DNA of 64,000 nucleotides, taken from Otis tarda. Lineage: Eukaryota > Chordata > Aves > Otidiformes > Otididae. The notes below the pieces were generated by a model. It was not told where the DNA came from, made no database searches, and worked only from the letters and a program-made list of their open reading frames with translations. The translations under genes were made by a program, and so were the position numbers. Numbering within the stretch: position 1 is the first letter of the stretch; each line of letters begins with the position of its first letter. Below, piece by piece: positions 37,357 to 49,031 of the stretch. The stretch lies in NCBI GenBank assembly GCA_026413225.1, contig CM048591.1:77116009-77180008 (forward strand), read 5' to 3'.

Positions 37357-37433
37357 CATTTCTAAGTGATGGTAAAAAAAAACCTGTCACTTTATTTCTG
37401 CGTTATATGGGTTTTTACCATCACTTAGAAATG
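37357..37433 (+). repeat. Perfect 22-bp inverted repeat, pre-miRNA-sized hairpin
   Basis: The left arm CATTTCTAAGTGATGGTA plus A-run is the exact reverse complement of the right arm ending ACCATCACTTAGAAATG. Twenty-two base pairs are perfect and CC/GG can pair after an A-bulge. The total length is 77 nt with a loop of about 25 nt. Confidence 0.85.
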
Positions 37434-40400
37434 ACTACTTCTGGTTTAATACCACTGCTGAAAATACTGCTTTCTTCTTTTTCTCTTCCATGATAAATGC
37501 ATCAGGGAATTGCTTATTCAACAAATACAGTTATTTATCATGAATCTCAAATTATTTCAGGTTTTTTTTCAGTTTCATTGCCATATTTCTTATCTTTTAG
37601 GTGTTGCAGGAACGTGTTTAACATTCACTTTAATTTCGCATGGCAATGTATTGTGTAGTTAAATGGATTTTTCCTTTGCTGCACATGTGGAGCGTAGTGC
37701 TAACACTGCGCGCTACTAAATGTGTGTGTTTACTGCTCGTATTAGTAGTGGATAAGCTTTCATTCCTTTTTAATAGCTTTTCTTCTTGAAGAAGATGTGA
37801 ATATTCATAAAAGGAGAAAAGGCGTGTATGTTCCTGGGTACATCTCTGGGTTGTTGTATGAATGTCGACATTCACTGAGTAAGTCTTCCCAAGTTGTAAA
37901 CGTCTCACAGAAGCTTTGAATCATCTTACTCCTCTAGCTAAAGTAGGGGAGATAAAGCAAGAGGACCTTGACAGCACTAAAATAAGGTAGAAAAAGGAAG
38001 TTTGGTAGGCTGTCAAGTCCCCTCTAGGCTGTAATGCATAAATGCAGAATATGTTGGTGAAATTGTCAAAAGTTGGGTGATGTTCCTGACTAGACCTTTG
38101 CAGTGGAAATTTATGCCAAGATAAAAAAGAGAGATTCCTCTTATCGGGTGACCTATAGACCAGGGGTGACAACATAGCACTTCAGTGGTCTCTGCTACTC
38201 CAGTAGCGCAGATCCCTGTGAAGCCTGTTACTGGTAATGCGGGTAAATTGACAGAGCGTTGGTAGCGCCAGCTTGGCTTGGGCTTCCGGACCATCATCCG
38301 CTGATGGTTCAGGTGGAGGAATCTGGTCTGTTAATTCAGAGTCTTCAGAAAGTATCAAACACCTCTGTGCCTAATTGTTAATAGAAAGTCCTGCGTTGTT
38401 GGCATCATTCTAGTATGTTGGTTTTTCAGATGATTATATGCAAATAAGGAAATACCAGCATTAAATTTTTCTAGCTAGTCAATTAAAGTATTATTTTAAG
38501 GCAAGATTCACATAGTATGTTTCTGTGAATGCTTCTTCGTAGTGTAGGTTTTCCTTCACGTGACTCTAGCTGGGGTTGCATATCCAATGCGTATCAGTCT
38601 CAGCCAAGCTATTAAAATCACATTGTGCCTTTTTTGTTGTGCCAAACATAGGCGGGCTGCTAAGGCTTCTATTTTTACCTTACCTAACATTTTTTTTTAT
38701 ATCTATCTTAAGATTCAGCTTTTATTTCAGTTTGTATTTAACGTGTAGTAAATCATCATCCCTGGGGAGTGGAGAAAAACTTGCACATTTTACTGGAAAT
38801 TATCATCGACTGCATTGTTACATGGACAAGGGCAACTCACATGTCTGTCAATTGCACACGTACATCAAAAAAGATTATTTCTGTAAAACTGGAAAGTATA
38901 ATGTGAGAGACCAACACTGAGCTGTGCTTTTCAGACAAAGCAAATCAGAGCCCTCTGTCTTTGTCCCAGAAAAGGTGAAGCCTCTGAGATTGATTTTGAA
39001 AAAGCTGGCTGTCTGGAAAAACAAATGCTCATGCTTTAAACAATTTCAGGAAGATTTTAAACAATTTCAGGAATATTATCATTTCAATCCTGAGGTTTTA
39101 GGGGCAGAGCAAACAGTGCTTCCTTTGATTAAAGGATGTAATACTGTTTATATTAGATTGTATTAGCTAGGATAATAATTTGAGCTGCAAGGAAAGCATT
39201 TCTGTAGCATGCTTAAATCCTGTTTAAATGAATCTGACTTCAGCCATGCTTAAAATGAAATGTAAGTGTTTTCTTGAAATCAGGCTGACCATTGTTGACC
39301 ATTTGCTTTTTGTCTATTCTGTCCTGTGCTAGGATGTATTTTTTCCCTGTATTTCACAAGCATAATTAGTATTTGCTTAAATGAGTATTTACTAAACTAA
39401 GTAACAATGCTTATCATGGGCTACTTTTAAATATAGTACTCAAGCTGCCTTTTTTTTTGTGGCAGAAATGAGTCTTCAAACGAAAGATAAAAAGCTGTGA
39501 TTGTTATAACCAATATTTTTTTAATGGGCACTGAATAATTAAAATTCTGTATTCCCTGTTGACTTTTGAGTAGAAGAACTCTGCATCCTGTAGCATCCGT
39601 GTGCTCATGGTGAATTTGTAATTGGCATCTTCATTCTTAGGATATTGGTTTTCCAGAAGTGCGTTGTATCAATTTAAACTAATCATTTTTGGGTGGACTG
39701 GAGTTCTTTGCTAGGTGATAGAAGGACAGGGAGTAGGATTATTGGAAAAGCTGCAGTTTTTGCTGTTGTAGTTGCAGTGTTTAGCTGTGGTGTTTAGGGA
39801 GTTGCTGAAGACCCGCAAGAAGATAGACCTGGCTCTTCTACAAGACAAATAACAGCAATTACTATTTATATTTGTTAAATTAATATAAAATAATTTGTGG
39901 TAAGTATTTTCCCTGCTTTACAGAACAAAAGATTGGACAGAGCAGGCATATTATTCTGTATTTGCTTTTATGAGACACTTCATATTGCAGTATGGAAATA
40001 TAAAATATGTAAAATGCTGTGAATGAGTACGAGAACTGTCTCCCCGCTTTTTCTTCTGCCTTGTTTGTAACAAAGAAAATAACCGGAGACTGAGAAGCTT
40101 TATTAAGCAAGGAACGTGTGGATGGAGTCAGAGAGAAGGGGAAAGAGCTCTTCATGCAATGAATCCAGAACAAATGCTGGTATTAATAATTAAGCTTCTC
40201 AGAAATTATGACATCAAAGTTATTGCACATCTCTGCAGATCTCTAGTGACTTGCTTTCTTTTCAAATAACTGTAGATAAAGTGAAGCAATTCCAAGATTG
40301 AAAGAAAAATGGAGGAATAATAGAAAGTCGTGACAGAGGTTTAGTTATAGTTCTGAGCCTGAAATAATTAGGAACATGTTTTTACCTCGTTTTTGCTTCT

Positions 40401-42599
40401 AGAAATGTGTACACTGCCCAATTACTTGCAGTAATGGAAAATTCTGTTCCCTCATATTTATTGTGTGCGTATTGCTTTTTAGATTGTGTTTATTTCTGCA
40501 GTATTCTTCCTGTGTCCTGTACAGCACCAAATCCAGTTTAATTACTGTGATTTCCAGTGGATACTATTTGAACCGTCTGTTTTTTTCAAACCACTAGGGT
40601 GAAATTGGTCTAAGCGTGTTATTTATTCTGTTTGTGTGATGAATCCAAAGGAGACTCATTATTTATGTTAGGAACTGGACGAGCTGCAGCCTTCGTACCG
40701 TTACAGCTTTGCCTTAGTACCTCTGTAGGTAAAAAAAAGAAAGATGTTGTGTCCGAGTGGTCCACTTCATAGCAGTGATTACTGCCTACAGGGAAGCCTT
40801 AATGAATTGGTTTATTTGCTTTTTTTCCTTAGGAATAATGCCATAGGGAGAGGAGAAGATGATCATTTATCTGATTTACTCTGCTTTCCTTTCTGAAATC
40901 TTTTTCTCTACGGGCTGAAAAACAAGTGTTCCCCAGGGGAAAGTTCTTTTTTTTTTTTCTTTTTTAAAAAATTGAAACTAGAATTTGAATTGCACAGTGA
41001 TGAGCATCTGAACTATGCAAAAGCTTTTATGGCACAGCCACTCTTATTTTTCAGAATGGGCTTGCGTATAGCCTTCTGTTCTGTTTCGAAAGTTAAACTT
41101 TGAGTGAATAGCCGTGGTGGAAAAATGAATGCATTTAACCGTGCTATATTTAAGCAGTTTTAATTAAATTAGTTAATTAGCTTGTGTAATAAGTACAAGT
41201 GCTAACTCACCACTTTTCTAAAATGTGGTTTATTTCTTCCTGTTATATGAAGTATGAAAACATCTCTACCTGAGTGACAGCTGAAGGGGGTGTTTTTCAG
41301 TATCGTTCATCTGTATTATATTGGGGTTTTTTTTGTAGCCTGTATTCTCTCTCTTTAGTGTAAGATCTTAAAATTTGCCTTAAGGATTTCAGTCTCTGGT
41401 TACCGTATGCTGTAGGTAGATTTTCAGCTGAGTTTTTGTAGACGTGCTGGTTGTTCGAGTTTGTTTGTGCTGAATGAAGTGCAAAAACGCCTTAGAGGAA
41501 TGTGGAGACTTTTGCCTCATCCTTTCTGTCTCATTATCACCAGTTACAGGGGAGCAGTCTCAAGCTCATTACTCAGCCTCGTGGTTGCATTCACCCCGGT
41601 GTTCGCTGTTGAGTTTTGTTCGATTAGCAGTTTATCACATTGTGTTAAATGGCATTTCATTAAGGATAAAAGTCTGTTCAACAAGTGGCCTAATAATGTT
41701 GAAAAAGCCTCTCGTGAAGCCTCTGGAACTGATTCAGTAAACGTATACAATTTATTGGGAATGTGTGTTCTTTCTATCCAGTACCGCTTTGGTTATTGTC
41801 CTGGGCAAGTTTGCCTTCTATTTCCACTGTGTTACACAGCGCTGGTTCCGTCCGAAAAGCAGATCGGTATTCCCTTGACAAACATCTTGAGTATTTCTCC
41901 AGCAGAATATTTTAAAATCTTCTTTTATGTCTGCTTGTGAGATCTAATCTATGTCCTAAGCTTGCAGAGCAAAGTCCATTTTAGGACATGCCTGCACAGG
42001 GAGAAGTGTTAGACCCCGGTGTCAGTGCTGGCGTGGGACCTGTGGGACTGGAGAAGTTGCTTCACAGGGTCAGGTAGCAATGGTGGCGATGGTGGATAGT
42101 TTTTCTCCTGGACTTCAGGAGCATCTTTAGGTGTCTGTTAGGCAGATATTTCCTAGAAAAAGAGAGGCTGCCACCCTGTGCAGAGAGTCCTTATTGCCTT
42201 TGCACAGGCAGTGGCGGTGCTTCAGTAAGGCAGCCTTGTCTTGTGATTTGGGTTTTTTGAGACAAAGGTTTAAGGTCGTGAGTGAAGGCTCATGATGATG
42301 TTCTTAACTGCTGCAGGTGAGACAGATGTTTGTGCAATGAGTCCTCAGTGTGTCAGGTTCATTTGAAGGTTTGGTCAGCAGGAAACCAATGGAAAGTCTG
42401 AGACTTGCGTAGCGAGAATCTGAGGTGGATACCATACCAGGTTCCACCGGGCTCAGTCTGAGGGATCTTTGAGTTCTTCTGGTTTTGTGTGATGAACTTG
42501 TAGTCACTGTTAACAATGAGATCCCAAGTAAACTGCGTTTAGTTTTGTCTTTAAAAGAAAAAAAATATGTGAATTGAATTGCTGATGTTGATTAAAATT

Positions 42600-42649
42600 A
42601 CATGCTAGTATATTATTACATAATATATTTAAATAATATATTAGCATGT
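42600..42649. repeat. AT-rich palindrome, 18-bp arms
   Basis: ACATGCTAGTATATTATT pairs with AATAATATATTAGCATGT with one mismatch, around a 14-nt AT loop. It sits in a 180-bp, almost pure AT stretch. Confidence 0.85.
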
Positions 42650-43828
42650 GCTTGATGTGTTATTAATGATGTTATATTAATATAATTGCACAATTACTAT
42701 ATTTTAATTATCTAATACACATTAAAATAGTTATTAAAATATATATTAAAACCACAACCTTGTGACCCAGAGCAGTGCTGGGGATGGCTTGGTTCAGCAG
42801 AACTGAGAGCGGACCGGGGTTTGATCTCTGTTCTGCCCCTTCTTTTGCCCTCCCGTTAGGTGAGGGTATACCTGAATGGTTGCATGGCTGATGAGATTGG
42901 TTTTTTAAATCTTATCTTTCTTTATACATACACTTTTAAAAATTTTATGGTCTCTTCCAGGAATGGAAAAAGCCTGTGAAAGGTTTTAACTAATGCACCT
43001 TAATGAGTTCAGCTTTGAGGTAGGGATGTGTTGAAGCAAACGTCGTAGTGGTTCTCAGCATTCATAGCACAGAGACACCCTCAGGTTTTGTGGTGCGTTG
43101 TAAGAGGAAGTAACGTTTGACCCACTTTACTACTAAACTTGACACATAAAAATGAATGAATATTAAATTATTTGGCATCTTGATCCGAAGCTATTCACTG
43201 GGTATGTATGTCACAACAGTGTTTTACATAAATTTCAAATTGCAAAAGAGTTTCTGAGATTTGTGAAATCTGCACAATAAAAGGTAGTGCTTAAAGGCCA
43301 GCACCCTGCACTTCACAGCAACTGTGAGGAAAATCGGTGGGAGAATTACTCCTTGTGGGGGAGTCATGGCTTGTGTTACTGCTGATGATTTGTTGGTGTC
43401 TGTGTTCAAAGTATTCTTCAGATTTCACAGAGTTAATTTAAATATCTGATCTTTGCCTTAAAAACCATTGCCACTGCTTGAGTAACCAAGGAGCAACTTA
43501 ATGGTGCGAAGACTAAACATTTTACACCACTGAAATTACGCCCCAGTAATCACGGAAGGGAATGACCATAACCTGTCACATGTGCGATCGCGGTTTTCCA
43601 CCGCTGCGGTTTTTTGAGAGGATTTATAATTTTGGGTGAAGAACACTGACATCTTGTGGCTGCGTGGAATAGTGCACGAGCTCTGGTCATGACAGCCTCT
43701 GTGTGTGCAAGAGCATGTTGTCATTTTACGAAAAGCTAATCACTGCGTTTCTCAGTGGGTGTAAACACGAACCTCTAGAATATGCAGAACTCATAAAAAG
43801 AGTTAAAAGGAAAAAAGAAAAAGAAAAA

Positions 43829-43912
43829 AAGACTATCTTACAATTTTGCTGTTGCTCCTGAAGATGCAATTATTGTTTGAGCTATAATTATTCTTTATTT
43901 TAAGATAGTCTT
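43829..43912. repeat. 12-bp perfect inverted repeat, 84-bp span
   Basis: AAGACTATCTTA at 43829-43840 and TAAGATAGTCTT at 43901-43912 are exact reverse complements. This could be the ends of a small non-autonomous DNA element or a simple hairpin. No flanking duplication is evident. Confidence 0.7.
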
Positions 43913-45730
43913 GGATCAATTATATCAATCATTATATCAAATATTATTAAGACTCAGAAATAGCTGGCAGAGAAATGGAAATAGGAATCCCATCCAATGT
44001 TTTTGATTAAAATGAATTTCACTTACATAGCAATGAGATCTTACTAACTGGCATTTTAGGGAAGGTGTTAATTTCAATTCTCTATCTAGCTTTTTTTTTG
44101 TTTAAAGACTTAACTGTATTTTTTGTAATCAAAATATGCAAGAAAAGTTGAGTAGCCTTTTTTCAGTCCAGCGTGGAGGTGGTGGTTTCTTGAGGACCGG
44201 CACAACTCCTGTGTCTTGTAGCTGTCCCCCAGAGCCCACCCAGATGCAAAATGACAGCCTTCCTCAGCTGGATCAGTTCCCAAATCCGTTCGCCAGCCAG
44301 TTCCTGACATGTTGGTGGCAGTGCGGGGGAGCGGACAGCAGAGGGGCAGTGACGAGCCCTGCGGTTGCTCCCAGCAGCGACAGCTCGCTCCAGCTTCACT
44401 GTTTGTCAAGGGGCAGCCCTGTGCTGCTCGGCTGCTGGTCTCCGTGGTGGGACTGTTGGACACAACTGGTAGAGGCGTTTGGCCCCTTCTGCTCATCTGC
44501 ACCTCAGCTCTAGGCAATGCACTGGGCGTTGGGGTCGGATTGTGGGGAAGTAGCATCACAGCGTGGTAATGGCAGTGTAGCAGATCTCGGTGTGAAACCT
44601 TCTGGCAGGGGAGGGTGATTTTATGTTAAACCAAAACTGATTTTGGTCACTTGCTTTCACACTCTCACACCCGCATACTCACTTTCACAAGCATGTGTTG
44701 TCTGGGTCGTGCAGGATGGGGGGGGAAGGACACCAGCCGACAGGCCCTCCTCATGTCTCTGGGGCTCCTGCTAGTCGCGTGACCATGTCTGTGCTGGTCT
44801 GGGATGTGCCATTTTGTGCCTTCTGGAAGCTGACAGTGATTTATCTCTCAGTCTTGTCACGCCTCTCTGGGCACCATCAGGTTTTTGCTTGCCGTCATTT
44901 GTCTCCCAAATAGGTGTCTTTAGAAGAGGGCATAGATGTGCTCCTGGTTGACTGCTCATCTCTCTGCCCCCAGCACGTGCCACCCCAAGAGTCCTCCTTC
45001 CACCAGTTGTTCCTTCTGACACTTCCACACCCATGTCCCATCCATTCTCTGTTCACACCGTGTTTAACATTTCTCTTTCCATTCCCTTCGTAATTGTTTT
45101 TCTGGTCATAGTTATTTCTGATTCAGCTGTACTGGGGGGCTTGGACCTGTGCTCTCCTGAAGGTGGGTGTTTGCTGCAGGAAGCCTGTGAACTTTGTGGA
45201 CTGACTTCAGGGTTGATTTGCTGATCATGACTGTTGTAGGAAGCGTGTCTTCGTGGAAGAGGGAAGCCGGGCACAATAAAGTCAATGGAGAGTTACGCCA
45301 GTAGTATCAGTGGAGCCTGTGCCTTTTCAAAGGCACAAGATAATTAGATTAATAATTTACAGAAACAACTTTAACTTTATAACCTAATCTTTGTGATTGC
45401 ATTAAGATAAAATCCTAGTCCTAATGAGGACATAATTCTATTAACTGAAAACGACACCGCAATAGCCAGTATTTCATATGACTTCAGATATGAATTGTAA
45501 ACAACAGAACGTGATGGAAGGACCCGTTTCGGTGTTAACACAGCGAATTTCCCAGGTAATGACACTGTGGAAAATAATGAATTGTGACAATAAAAAATTT
45601 TTTCCTCAGCTGCTGTTTTCAGGTCGACTATTAGTAGAGATTACGTTTAGTCCTGTTTGAGATAATTTAGTCTCCATTCCCGTAATGTATTAAAAGGACA
45701 TAATTAACAATCTGTATGTGTCTTTAACAG

Positions 45731-45873
45731 GAACAAGTGATCCATATGTCAAGTTCAAACTTGGAGGAAAAGAAGTATTTAGAAGTAAGACAATACACAA
45801 GAACCTCAATCCTGTGTGGGAAGAAAAAGCGTGCATTCTTACAGATAACCTGAGAGAACCGTTGTATATAAAG
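45731..45873 (+). CDS. MCTP1: MCTP1 coding exon: core of C2A
   Basis: The 143-nt exon is preceded by gtgtctttaacag and followed by the donor gtgaga. The G left over from exon 28024-28138 completes a Gly codon (G+GA), after which the frame reads TSDPYVKFKLGGKEVF, then HKNLNPVWEEKA and REPLYIKV. SDPYVKF and NLNPVWEE are hallmark C2 motifs. The Asp of SDPYV is the second calcium ligand of loop 1. VFRSK and the KACIL segment are typical of MCTP1 rather than MCTP2. The exon ends in phase 0 after the Lys of IKV|K. It lies 17.6 kb after the previous coding exon and 2.4 kb before the next. No stop or frameshift is seen. Confidence 0.95.
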
Positions 45874-46251
45874 GTGAGACACTGTCTTACTTACCGCTGT
45901 CAAAGTACAACAGAAGAGTTAGTGCAAAAATTTAGATTTCGTAGTTTTTGTATACTGAAAAATTTGTTGTGCAATAGTGCATTACTGAAGATTATTTAGA
46001 GGTGAAAATTATTTAAATTGCATCTGTAGAATCATGATGTCAAAATTTCCAGGGGAAAAAAAGCAAATAACAGGCATTTCTGTTTATTTCTGGCCATAAT
46101 TGTTTTATACTTCTTTAGTGTGATCTTAGAAGGGACAGAGAAAGTGAAGTGTATTTTATGATGATGGCATCCCATTTATTTATGGAAATAGCATTGCATA
46201 ATTCTGATATGAAGTATAATTTATCCCATTAAAGGTAGTTCTTTGACGGGG
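45874..46251 (+). other. MCTP1 intron before an LTR insertion
   Basis: AT-rich intron with nothing recognised. Confidence 0.5.
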
Positions 46252-46883
46252 TGTCACGTTCCGATTTCGGATGAGAGGAAGGCCCCTTGCATTCTAGCCG
46301 AGCTCAGACGAGTCTGGGAGGCTAGGGGCGGCTGGACCGACCTCTCACACACCGGAGCGTGGTTTTGCTCATATTCTCGGGAACAGAATTAAGACTCAAA
46401 ACAGAGTCAAGCACCAGGTAACTTATTAACCCGGCCAGAAGTTTGTAAATGCAAGAGAAAGGAGAGAAAGAAAGGAAAGAGGGAAAAGAGTTGCAATAGC
46501 TACCACCACGGAGCTGTGGCGTCCCGACAGTCCAGTTCACTCGATGGGGGAACGATCCCTCCGGTGCTGGTCGTTTCGATGTTGATTCCATGGATGTTAG
46601 TTCCATCGATCGATGTGGATTCTGTCGAATGCGTATTCCCCTTTTATGTTGGTTGTTTTCATTGTGTTCCAAGAGCTGGTTTTCCTAGCCGCACCCCTCA
46701 CCTGGCGGTGAGATGTATGCCCATTATCGTTTTGGGGGCGAGGGGCGGGGGGGTGCTAGATTTCTCGGAACCAGCTCTGCATTCAGGTTCGCAAGACAAC
46801 AGGAGTTGGCTTGCAAGATAACGGGAAGCCATTGTTCAGGTGGTGGTTTGATGTTTTGACAATGTTGAGACAAATATTCGACA
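46252..46883 (-). mobile_element. Putative solo LTR, different family (minus)
   Basis: A block of about 630 bp, far more GC- and CpG-rich than its flanks, bounded by TGTCACGTTCCGATT and AAATATTCGACA. On the minus strand this reads TGTCGAATATTT...GGAACGTGACA, the TG...CA form of an LTR. A TATA-like ACATAAAAGG on the minus strand lies at 46640-46649. The inner palindrome CATCGATCGATG is at 46604-46615. No target duplication and no internal retroviral genes are seen. There is only one copy in the window, so the call rests on ends and composition. Confidence 0.55.
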
Positions 46884-48280
46884 CAGTCTTTTACACAGGG
46901 TTAATTTGAGAATTTATCAGGGTGTGTGCTTGATTCTCTTAGTTTTGTTTTTTTTTTTTCTATTTGTACCTCAGCGCAGTGGGTTTGCTTATATTTTTTG
47001 TAACGGTTTATGCTCTTTTTTTTTTTTTTCATTGTAACTCTTCTTAGTATACCACAGGTAAGGATGATTTTGTCATAATAGAGGCATCACTTATTCTGAA
47101 ATAATGGATGGCCTGGTTTAAATGGAAGAGTGGACAGCACTGCCAGAGTAATTAGTGGCAGTGCCACTGGTACTTATTAGCTATCTATACTTGCTGCAAA
47201 TTTCTGTTGCTGCTGTCTTAACCCTGTCAGTATTGAAGTATTTGTTAAAGATGAACAGCTTTAACAGCCTCCTGGAAAAGAGTTTCTGTAGTACAATAGT
47301 TGAAGTATTTACATCAAAATTGGAGACCTTGAACCTAGCCCTGTCACATCTCAGTCAAATGTTCTCATTACTAGCATTACTAGCACCAGAAATTCTCATT
47401 GTAATATTTGCCACGAAAATTTAACTTACCTAAAAAGGTGATTTTTGGTAATTGACATTTTTCCACTTCTTTATAATTTTATGTCACAAGTTTTCTTTGT
47501 TGCCATCTACTTTTTTTTTTTCTTTCCCTCCAAAAGCCATCCCCAGTTTATTTTTTATTCTGTATTCTGACTTGGGAAGGCATAGTTCATCTGAAACCAT
47601 TGATATTATTCCATGTACTGACCGCAGATTTCTGCCTGGAGTTCCCATCCTGTTCCTACGTGTCAGTAAATTTCTCCAGATGTTTTCTCTCTTTGGTAGC
47701 AAGTTAGCAGGCGGGGTCCTCATAGCAGAGTAATAAATGTCACTATTCCTTAGACATATCTGTTAAGTTTTTGTCTTAGATTATAATATTTCTAAACCCT
47801 AGAAACTTATACAGCCTTCAAAATGTGCAATTTTAGTATTCCTAGACTGATGCAAGAGCTGTAATGCTCTGCTTTTCACAACCATATCTCATTCTCCTGC
47901 TTGTATTTTGCAAAATTGATGAATGTAACACTACACAGCAAATCAATACTTCTGGTTAACTTTAGTTATTCTTTTGGTCTTCCTTCTGTTAGTGCCCATG
48001 TTTACAAAAATGCTTCTTTTGTTTTTATAAAATCTATGTTCACATATGCAGTCTAGTAGTAATATACCCACATACATTCTGTCTTTTCCATAAGCAGTTT
48101 CAAACTTTATTTTGTGGCCAGAAAATTTGAGGTTACTTTCAGATAGTCTGGGTTTGACATGTGAGAAATGAGAAGCTGTAACTCTGGAAAAATAAATTTC
48201 AAGAATCATTCATAAAGCCAGAAAATAGTTTTAAAATATTTCTAATACTGGAAAATACTTTTGTCTCCTGTGCATCTTAG
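46884..48280 (+). other. MCTP1 intron
   Basis: AT-rich with T runs near 46949, 47019 and 47509. Nothing else is supported. It ends in the acceptor for exon 48281. Confidence 0.5.
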
Positions 48281-48360
48281 GTCTTTGACTATGACTTTGG
48301 ACTTCAAGATGACTTTATTGGTTCAGCATTTTTGGATCTCACTTCACTGGAATTAAACAG
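48281..48360 (+). CDS. MCTP1: MCTP1 coding exon: calcium loop 3 of C2A
   Basis: The 80-nt exon has an acceptor ending tgcatcttag and the donor CAG|gtatgg. It reads VFDYDFGLQDDFIGSAFLDL then TSLELN, and its last two bases (AG) join the first base of the next exon as an Arg codon. DYDFGLQDD is the third calcium-binding loop, with all of the expected Asp ligands present, so C2A should still bind calcium. Compared with the mammalian protein as I recall it, there are conservative changes (Met to Ile in DDF-I-G, Gln to Ser before LELN). Skipping this exon alone would shift the frame; skipping it together with the next exon (80+109=189 nt) would not. Confidence 0.95.
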
Positions 48361-48922
48361 GTATGGCACAAACAAGCCTACCAAATAATTCTTTATGGTT
48401 ATCTGCTAATATTGTGTTTGTGGAATTGAGAGTAGAACATTATGCTGGAAAATAATTACCTAAACTTACACCACATAAAACTAGCCAAGGAAAAACACTT
48501 ATGTTTAGGGAATTACTGTAATGTGAATGTTAATAGTATTTTAAGTGATCATACATAACATTTTTACAGTGTCTGTGGAGAGACTGGTTTTGTAACCACT
48601 TTAATTTTGTTTTTATATTATCTTTATGGACAGCATTAAAGATGATCACCTACTGTTTAACATTCTTTTTCTGGTTTTTAATCTATTAATGTTACAGTTC
48701 GGATTTAATTACTTCAGCACGTATAAGTACTTAACACAGAGTAACAGTATTTAGTATTTATTTGTGGGTGTTTAGACTGCAACACTTAAAAGTAGAGACA
48801 GGGTACATTTGTGACACCGTTTGAAGTCGTTTCGTAGCATATGCCTTTAATTCTCATGATTCAGAAATTTCATTATCTGCAAGCCTGAAAACAAAATAAA
48901 TGCATATATTTTTGTCTCCTAG
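48361..48922 (+). other. MCTP1 short intron (562 bp)
   Basis: Flanked by donor gtatgg and acceptor tctcctag; no internal feature recognised. Confidence 0.8.
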
Positions 48923-49031
48923 GGAAACGGATGTTATCTTGTGTCTGCAGGATCCTCATTACCCTGACCATGATCTGGGAAGTATATTGTTGTCAGTCCT
49001 GCTGGCTCCTAGAGAAGAACAGCGAGAAATG
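48923..49031 (+). CDS. MCTP1: MCTP1 coding exon: last strands of C2A
   Basis: The 109-nt exon follows tttttgtctcctag and ends at ATG|gtaatt. The first G completes the Arg codon of the previous exon; the frame then gives ETDVILCLQDPHYPDHDLGS, followed by ILLSVLLAPREEQREM. DPHYPDHDLG is diagnostic of MCTP1 (the MCTP2 equivalent differs). The exon completes the first C2 domain and leaves in phase 0. It sits only 562 bp after the previous exon. Reading through its donor stays open for 25 more codons, strongly hydrophobic, before TAA at 49107-49109 (see findings). Confidence 0.95.

Larger units (their letters stand above)
33720..45730 (+). other. MCTP1 intron, long unique stretch
   Basis: About 12 kb without LINE or LTR that I recognise. 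GC-richer patches are at about 34480-34720, 38150-38320 and 44150-44570. Structured items are the hairpin at 37357-37433, the AT palindrome at 42600-42649, the inverted repeat at 43829-43912 and a 17-bp direct repeat (TTAAACAATTTCAGGAA) near 39037-39073. The 159-codon open frame at 41461-41940 has no recognised homology. The last bases form the acceptor of exon 45731. Confidence 0.5.

Noticed and set aside
41461..41940. 159-codon open frame starting with ATG
   Set aside because: No domain or family recognised, composition like intron, no paired splice sites or promoter seen. A codon-conservation test across birds would decide.
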